A stretch of DNA of 18,311 nucleotides from Cyanobium sp. NIES-981 (GTDB taxonomy: Bacteria > Cyanobacteriota > Cyanobacteriia > PCC-6307 > Cyanobiaceae), in NCBI GenBank assembly GCA_945907085.1, contig CAMDSS010000012.1, positions 1 to 18,311 on the forward strand, read 5' to 3'. The position numbers and the translations under genes were made by a program. Under the pieces are notes generated by a model. The model searched no databases, had not been told where the DNA came from, and saw only the letters and a list, made by a program, of their open reading frames with translations. This document shows positions 15,069 through 18,311 of this stretch, piece by piece. Each line of letters opens with the position of its first letter. Positions within the stretch are counted from its first letter, which is position 1.

Positions 15069-15338
15069 ATGAAACGCAGATGCCACAGTCCCGAACAGAT
15101 CATCCGCAAGCTCCGCACCGTGGAGCAACTGCTTAATCAAGGCCAGAGCGTCGACAATATCTGCAGGGCTTTGGAGGTCTCGGCCCCGACGAATTACCGC
15201 TGGCAGCAGTTATACCGGAGAATGAAAGCTACAGAGGCCAAGCGCTCCAAGGAGCTTGAGCTTGAGAACACACGGCTAAAGCGATTGTTGGCAGACGCAG
15301 AAATCGACATTTATTCAAGCGTGGATGAAGTTGGATGA
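15069..15338 (+). pseudogene. Truncated IS3-family transposase orfA
   Basis: From ATG 15069, MKRRCHSPEQIIRKLRTVEQ and QSVDNICRALEVSAPTNYRW match the helix-turn-helix of IS3-family (IS407-like) OrfA. The leucine-zipper segment RSKELELENTRLKRLLADAE follows. Resemblance stops after DAEID at about 15308, where intact OrfA continues with KAMLKE-type sequence; here IYSSVDEVG and a stop follow. OrfB is absent. TGAACCACC at 15013-15021 may be what remains of the left terminal repeat. It is a dead fragment that marks a past insertion and deletion in the element. Confidence 0.85.
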
Positions 15339-15377
15339 TACTGCTAAGATTAAACAGCTCATTTTTAGGGTTTACAG

Positions 15378-15551
15378 ATGGATGACCTTCAATACAATGA
15401 GTTCGGAACGGCAAGGGTCAGCCTTGAGCTCAGTAGAGAAATCATTGAAGCAATTGACAAGTTAAGAGCCGAATGGGGACTAAGGACTAGAGGCGCAATT
15501 GTTGAGCGCTTACTATTTGAACTTTTACTGGCGAAGGATGAATGGCAGTGA
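15378..15551 (+). CDS. Small RHH (CopG-like) DNA-binding protein
   Basis: ATG 15378 opens a 57-residue protein: MDDLQYNEFG, then TARVSLELSREIIEAIDKLR, then AEWGLRTRGAIVERLLFELL. This is a near-complete RHH unit: beta strand (ARVSLEL), helix 1 (EIIEAIDKLRAEW), turn (GLRTRG) and helix 2 (AIVERLLFELLL). Proteins of this size are often autorepressors or antitoxins. Its stop overlaps the next ATG by 10 bp, so the two are translated together. The gene begins directly after the IS3 remnant and may have lost its original upstream region. Confidence 0.75.
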   Translation: MDDLQYNEFGTARVSLELSREIIEAIDKLRAEWGLRTRGAIVERLLFELLLAKDEWQ

Positions 15552-15817
15552 AAACCTTTAGAGGCTGGAGCCTTGCGATAGTTTCAACCTACGCAGGAAT
15601 CTCCTCGGTGAGTAGCATATGGAGGCTTGGAGTTGAGCTAACCGTTCTAGGCAATGGAAGCTCCATAGTCTCAAGCTGCTCTATTTGTCCAACGTCTGAA
15701 GCTGGGAGTTTAGCCTCAACAGTTTTAGCATTTATACTTGGAGCAGCCATTTGCTTCTTCTCGGGCAAGCAAGCTCGTGTTGACCTTCGCATTGCCGCTC
15801 CTTTGAAAAAGAAATAA
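15542..15817 (+). CDS. Small two-TM protein coupled to the RHH gene
   Basis: The 91-residue product has two hydrophobic stretches (WSLAIVSTYAGISSVSSIW and SLASTVLAFILGAAICFFSG), a short Ser/Cys-containing loop (SSCSICPTSEAG) and a basic tail (APLKKK). It starts inside the RHH gene (10-bp overlap). An RHH regulator followed by a small membrane protein is a layout seen in some toxin-antitoxin pairs, but the sequence matches no toxin that I recognise, so this is only a possibility. Confidence 0.6.
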   Translation: MAVKTFRGWSLAIVSTYAGISSVSSIWRLGVELTVLGNGSSIVSSCSICPTSEAGSLASTVLAFILGAAICFFSGKQARVDLRIAAPLKKK

Positions 15818-15911
15818 GCTTTGCTCTTTCCTGCGCAACCAGTTGCTTTGGAATTGGCTATTGGAAACTATTCTATTTATCAACTACGAGGAGTCAGGAT
15901 TCCATAAAAAG

Positions 15912-16142
15912 TTAAAACGAGTACCTCAGTCCCCTGATTTCCATCTCAATGGCTTGAACCCTTTTCTTGCTGTCAATGAATGATTGAATCAGCATGCTTG
16001 GCGCCAAGCGTTGGGGCCGGAATAGAGAAATCTGCTCTTCGAATGATCGTTGAGCATAAATTGCCTTGACGAGTTCTTCCTCAAGGTCCTCGATCTTTTG
16101 GTAATTAAAAAAGGGGCGACCCTTTTCGAGGGTGGTTTTCAT
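15912..16142 (-). CDS. Small coiled-coil protein, unknown
   Basis: ATG 16142 gives 76 residues: MKTTLEKGRPFFNYQKIEDL then a long charged helix region (EEELVKAIYAQRSFEEQISL), a proline break (FRPQRLAPS) and a second helix (LIQSFIDSKKRVQAIEMEIRGL). It would form a helical hairpin or a coiled-coil dimer. The frame is open upstream, but that part is basic and unlike the rest. It is the only minus-strand gene in this part of the element. No function can be named. Confidence 0.55.
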   Translation of the reverse strand: MKTTLEKGRPFFNYQKIEDLEEELVKAIYAQRSFEEQISLFRPQRLAPSMLIQSFIDSKKRVQAIEMEIRGLRYSF

Positions 16143-16446
16143 TGGCTGAAGGCGCAGAACTATACGTATCTTCAGCTTACACCTTAAAGCAAAAACCAAG
16201 AAAGGAGCGCTTGCTTTGATTCCGTCATATGGGAGCCGAACTATGCTTTCGTGCTTTGCGCAGATCGTGGACAGTTTTGTATTGGCGGGAGGTTGGGGGG
16301 CGTGAAACGGCAGTTACTTCGGTCATCATCAGGTCTTAATCGGAGTTCGCGAGCACTAGTTACCGTTGGTCAGCAAGCAGCCGAAAATTCCATTGATCCG
16401 AATTGACTTCGATAGCCGTATAATAGTTGAAACACATTAAGATTCT
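16143..16446. promoter_or_regulatory. 304-bp divergent gap with promoter for the J-domain gene
   Basis: A perfect -10 TATAAT lies at 16419-16424, 23 bp before the J-domain ATG at 16447. TTGACT at 16403-16408 is too close (10 bp) for a standard -35, and TTGATC at 16393-16398 is 20 bp away; either the spacing is unusual or this promoter works without a -35. The rest of the gap holds no ORF of note and would also contain the start signals of the minus-strand gene at 15912-16142. Confidence 0.45.
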
Positions 16447-17478
16447 ATGGCAACTCCACATGAAATCTTGGGGGTGAGCGAGAATGCTAGCGCAACCGAA
16501 TTAAGAAAGGCCCGCAGAAATATCTTGTATGATCTGCATCCTGACCGACTCCCAAGCGATCTTCCAGAAGGCGCTGCAAGATTAATTAAAGAAGAGATAC
16601 TAGAGGTTAATGCAGCTTATGAGGAGCTTGTCAAGCAGATCGAAAGCAACTCAGGCGTAAGTAAAGAGCGCGTAAAGTATTCATCTAAAGGGCAAGATTC
16701 ACAAGGTCCCCGCAATGCAAACTCTTCCAGCAAAAGCCAGGAAAATTATCGGAATCCACCACAGCAGCCTCCGACCGATAACCCTTCAACGGGAAGAAAC
16801 AGTGCCGAACAAATAGCGCAAATAAGTCCTTTGGCAATGCTCAAGAAAGCCTTTCTTAAATGCTCAGAAGGTGGTGGCGTGAACTGGGGACTCGCCTATC
16901 TATCCACCCTTGCATTGCCCGATTGTCTATTGGCAATTAATAGTGTTTTCTGGAAAAATGAGTCAGCTGATTCACTTATCGAATTCGGCCGACTGACGCT
17001 GGCAGTGCCATTGTTTGTGGTGCTAATAAATCTTGCACGTCGAAGGTACTCCTTCGATCGCATTTGGCGGAGATCTTTTCTTGTCATTGCGACATCCCTG
17101 GCTTCTTTTATACTTATTGCAATAGGAACCCTATTTTTTGTTATTCCTGGCATTCTTGCTGCTAAGAATTACTTCTATGCCCCCTTCATAGCCGCTTCCG
17201 ATGGCTGCGGACCATTTGAGGCAATGAAAAGAAGCGTCCAGCATGCAAACGTTAATGGTTGGAGAGCATTTGTGGTTTGGACGGCTGCGACTGTAATCAC
17301 CGGTGGACTTTACTTTTTAGCATCTGAGCTTATTTTGCTAATTCCTGCTGAATGGGCCCCCGGAAGCTTTACTGTTTCCTTTATGTTTGCTGCCAATTTT
17401 GGCTTGTCTTACTTTGCCTCAATTGTTCTTACTGTGTTTGGATATATGATGCTAAGCAATGCTACCGTTAAGGAGTGA
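16447..17478 (+). CDS. J-domain protein with multi-pass membrane tail
   Basis: The 343-residue product starts with a J-domain (about 3-66): HEILGVSENASATELRKARR, the essential HPD at 31-33, then EEILEVNAAYEELVKQI. J-domains stimulate the ATPase of Hsp70 (DnaK). A low-complexity Ser/Gln/Asn/Pro linker (about 70-118) leads to a membrane domain of about five or six spans between 145 and 336. Part of this (GTLFFVIPGILAAKNYFYAP and GPFEAMKRSVQHANVNGW) resembles the conserved PGI..A..EA..RS pattern of DUF975/YciC-like membrane proteins. The protein would recruit Hsp70 to the membrane. Why a mobile element carries it is unknown; helper-phage takeover or defence are possibilities. Confidence 0.8.
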   Translation: MATPHEILGVSENASATELRKARRNILYDLHPDRLPSDLPEGAARLIKEEILEVNAAYEELVKQIESNSGVSKERVKYSSKGQDSQGPRNANSSSKSQENYRNPPQQPPTDNPSTGRNSAEQIAQISPLAMLKKAFLKCSEGGGVNWGLAYLSTLALPDCLLAINSVFWKNESADSLIEFGRLTLAVPLFVVLINLARRRYSFDRIWRRSFLVIATSLASFILIAIGTLFFVIPGILAAKNYFYAPFIAASDGCGPFEAMKRSVQHANVNGWRAFVVWTAATVITGGLYFLASELILLIPAEWAPGSFTVSFMFAANFGLSYFASIVLTVFGYMMLSNATVKE

Positions 17479-18129
17479 GTCGCGGGGATGGGGGCAATAG
17501 GTTTCGCCGGCCTTGCAATTCGATTGCGGCAAATAAATAAACAATATCATCTTAAATCGCAAGATTATTCTGGTTTTGCTTTTATTGTAAGCATCTACTC
17601 CGTCCTCCGGTAATTCCTTGACACTGTAAATGGCTTAGATGCTATCGTGTATGTCGGGGTCAGCGAAATTGCTGATTTCGCTTAGTTGATGATAGCTAGC
17701 AGGCGCGCGGCATTCCTCCGACGCGAGATCCGCTTGAGTCACCTGATATATCACTGTGAATAGTTTTCTTGCCTGCCTTAGTCCCGCTTTCTTGTAGCTA
17801 GTCTCTCCAAAAACGGTCCAAATTTCCAAGGCCCCCCCCTATACGCCTATCGCGGACCCTGCTTCCCCCCGTGCCGGGGTGTCTGTCTGGTTCTTTCTTG
17901 GTGGGTGGTGTGGTGTGGCTTGGCTCAGCGCCCGTTTTCTAGGGCTTCTCTCGGAGTCCTGAGACCTGCTCGAACACTAGGCCTAGTAGGTCTTGCCTGG
18001 CTTGCATGAGGCCTTTGCCTGGGTTTGGCATGGTCTCTTGTTTCGGGTCCTTTGCCCATGGCTGGCCAAGGGGCCCTGGCTGGTCACGAGAGCTATTCAC
18101 CCCGGCTGAGCCTAAAGGCGTAACTAAAG
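17479..18129. other. 651-bp right-end region without a convincing gene
   Basis: Two short minus-strand ORFs (17635-17829 and 17939-18166) have no recognisable protein pattern. Structured DNA is present: a hairpin AGCGAAAT-TGCTG-ATTTCGCT (17662-17682) nested inside GCTATC (17641-17646) and GATAGC (17691-17696), and a perfect 12-bp palindrome ACTAGGCCTAGT (17976-17987). From about 17840 the plus strand becomes poor in A and rich in G/T, with GGGTGGTGTGGTGTGG around 17902. This may be an arm or excision control region, a small RNA, or decayed sequence. Confidence 0.5.
17641..17696. other. Nested hairpin at the right end
   Basis: The inner stem is a perfect 8 bp with a 5-nt loop (17662-17682). 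The outer 6-bp stem GCTATC/GATAGC encloses it with unequal spacers of 15 and 8 nt. There is no T-tract on either strand, so it is not a standard terminator; a structured RNA or protein-binding site is more likely. Confidence 0.4.
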
Positions 18130-18131
18130 CT
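18111..18131 (+). promoter_or_regulatory. Candidate integrase arm-type sites, right end
   Basis: CCTAAAGGCG (18111-18120) and AACTAAAGCT (18122-18131) correspond to GCTAAAGGTG and GACTAAAGCT near attL. They lie about 70 bp inside attR and keep the same orientation, as expected of arm sites flanking a core in an integrase-excisionase system. Function is inferred from position and repetition. Confidence 0.4.
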
Positions 18132-18261
18132 ACTCTTGTCTCTCGCTCAAAACCCTTGCGGTCCAATTGATCTCAGCCAATCGTTTTGGTAGTGCGGGAT
18201 TGTTGAAGTAGGTCTTGTTGGCCAGGGCGGGCATCAGGGCCCTTAACGATCCTTGGGGCAT
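18130..18261 (-). pseudogene. Stranded native 5' end of the aminotransferase gene
   Basis: On the minus strand ATG 18261 opens M-P-Q-G-S-L, then the 42-bp repeat coding R-A-L-M-P-A-L-A-N-K-T-Y-F-N. It then runs into element sequence (NPALPKRLAEINWTARVLSE) and a TAG at 18130-18132, giving 43 codons. This is the original start of the host gene at 2661-3833, cut off by the integration. Its native promoter, to the right of 18261, should still drive it, producing a short useless peptide or antisense-type transcript into the element's right end. Confidence 0.85.
18202..18243. repeat. attR: right copy of the 42-bp attachment-site repeat
   Basis: Identical over 42 bp to 3774-3815 and in the same orientation. 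To its right lies host DNA (native first codons of the aminotransferase); to its left lies element DNA. Excision between the two copies would restore the host ORF as M-P-Q-G-S-L-R-A-L...F-N-Y-G-G-Q. Confidence 0.93.
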
Positions 18262-18311
18262 GGGCTCACTGCTTTAGCTGGTCTTCGCTCTACCAAGAGG
18301 CCTGCTATTCG

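Larger units (their letters stand above)
3816..18243. mobile_element. Integrated 14.4-kb element with integrase, primase and helicase
   Basis: The element is bounded by the 42-bp direct repeats at 3774-3815 and 18202-18243. Its first gene is a tyrosine recombinase next to the left end. The host gene is split: body to the left of attL, native 5' end to the right of attR. Internally it encodes RHH proteins, a primase-helicase pair and varied cargo. No capsid, terminase, tail, relaxase or type IV secretion gene was recognised, so it probably relies on a helper phage, vesicles or natural uptake for transfer. The base composition drops visibly from the GC-rich flank (murE) to AT-richer genes at 6400-11600. 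This layout resembles phage satellites and the tycheposons of marine picocyanobacteria, but insertion is in a protein gene rather than a tRNA gene. Confidence 0.9.

Noticed and set aside
8841..17842. ATAGGGGGGGG at 8841-8851 and its reverse complement at 17832-17842
   Set aside because: Homopolymer-based 11-mer; many 11-bp matches are expected by chance in 18 kb.
3840..18091. 8-bp inverted match TCTCGTGA (3840-3847) and TCACGAGA (18084-18091) at the two ends
   Set aside because: An 8-bp match between two regions of this size is expected by chance about a third of the time.
17635..18166. Minus-strand ORFs of 64 and 75 codons at the right end
   Set aside because: No recognisable protein features; one contains the nested hairpin, the other lies in skewed sequence next to attR.

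Overview
The window joins a high-GC cyanobacterial chromosome to a lower-GC integrated element. The left flank (1-3815) reads rpsD (minus, cut by the window edge), yidD, a glutaredoxin-like gene, murE, and a convergent class V aminotransferase (cysteine/cystine lyase-like). This gene set, the DNPR-type MurE and the GC-rich codon use suggest a picocyanobacterium of the Synechococcus/Cyanobium group. That assignment is an inference from gene content and style, not from a database match.

A perfect 42-bp direct repeat at 3774-3815 and 18202-18243 marks the ends of a 14.4-kb integrated element. The repeat is the sixth codon's edge to about codon 20 of the aminotransferase gene. The element entered the 5' end of that gene. 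The native start (M-P-Q-G-S-L...) is now stranded beyond the right end as a 43-codon fragment (18130-18261, minus). The element's left end supplies a replacement start and first codons (M-E-Q-Q-D-L...) in frame, so the aminotransferase remains an intact 390-residue ORF with a foreign 5' end and upstream region.

Element layout, left to right: tyrosine recombinase (3877-5070), starting 43 bp from the aminotransferase start and divergent from it; a 551-bp region without a convincing gene but with repeated TCAAA..CCAGT motifs; a ribbon-helix-helix (RHH) type protein (5622-6149); a replication module made of an archaeo-eukaryotic-type primase with PriCT-2 domain (6425-7381) and a RecA-fold RepA-like helicase (7419-8792), closed by a terminator-like hairpin; a run of small membrane, lipoprotein and secreted-type genes including a membrane-anchored HExxH protein (9021-11606); a four-gene group (11760-14968) built around a protein that joins a GHKL ATPase domain to a C-terminal HExxHxxxxxH zinc-peptidase-like domain; an IS3-family orfA remnant; a small RHH gene overlapping a small membrane-protein gene; a small coiled-coil gene; and a J-domain protein with a multi-pass membrane tail (16447-17478). 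About 650 bp without a convincing gene then leads to the right end.

The element has integrase, primase and helicase but no visible capsid, tail, packaging or conjugation genes. It therefore looks like a self-replicating but transfer-dependent element, such as a phage satellite or a tycheposon-like element. The GHKL-zincin group and the J-domain membrane protein are the most likely cargo with an unexplored function, possibly in defence.
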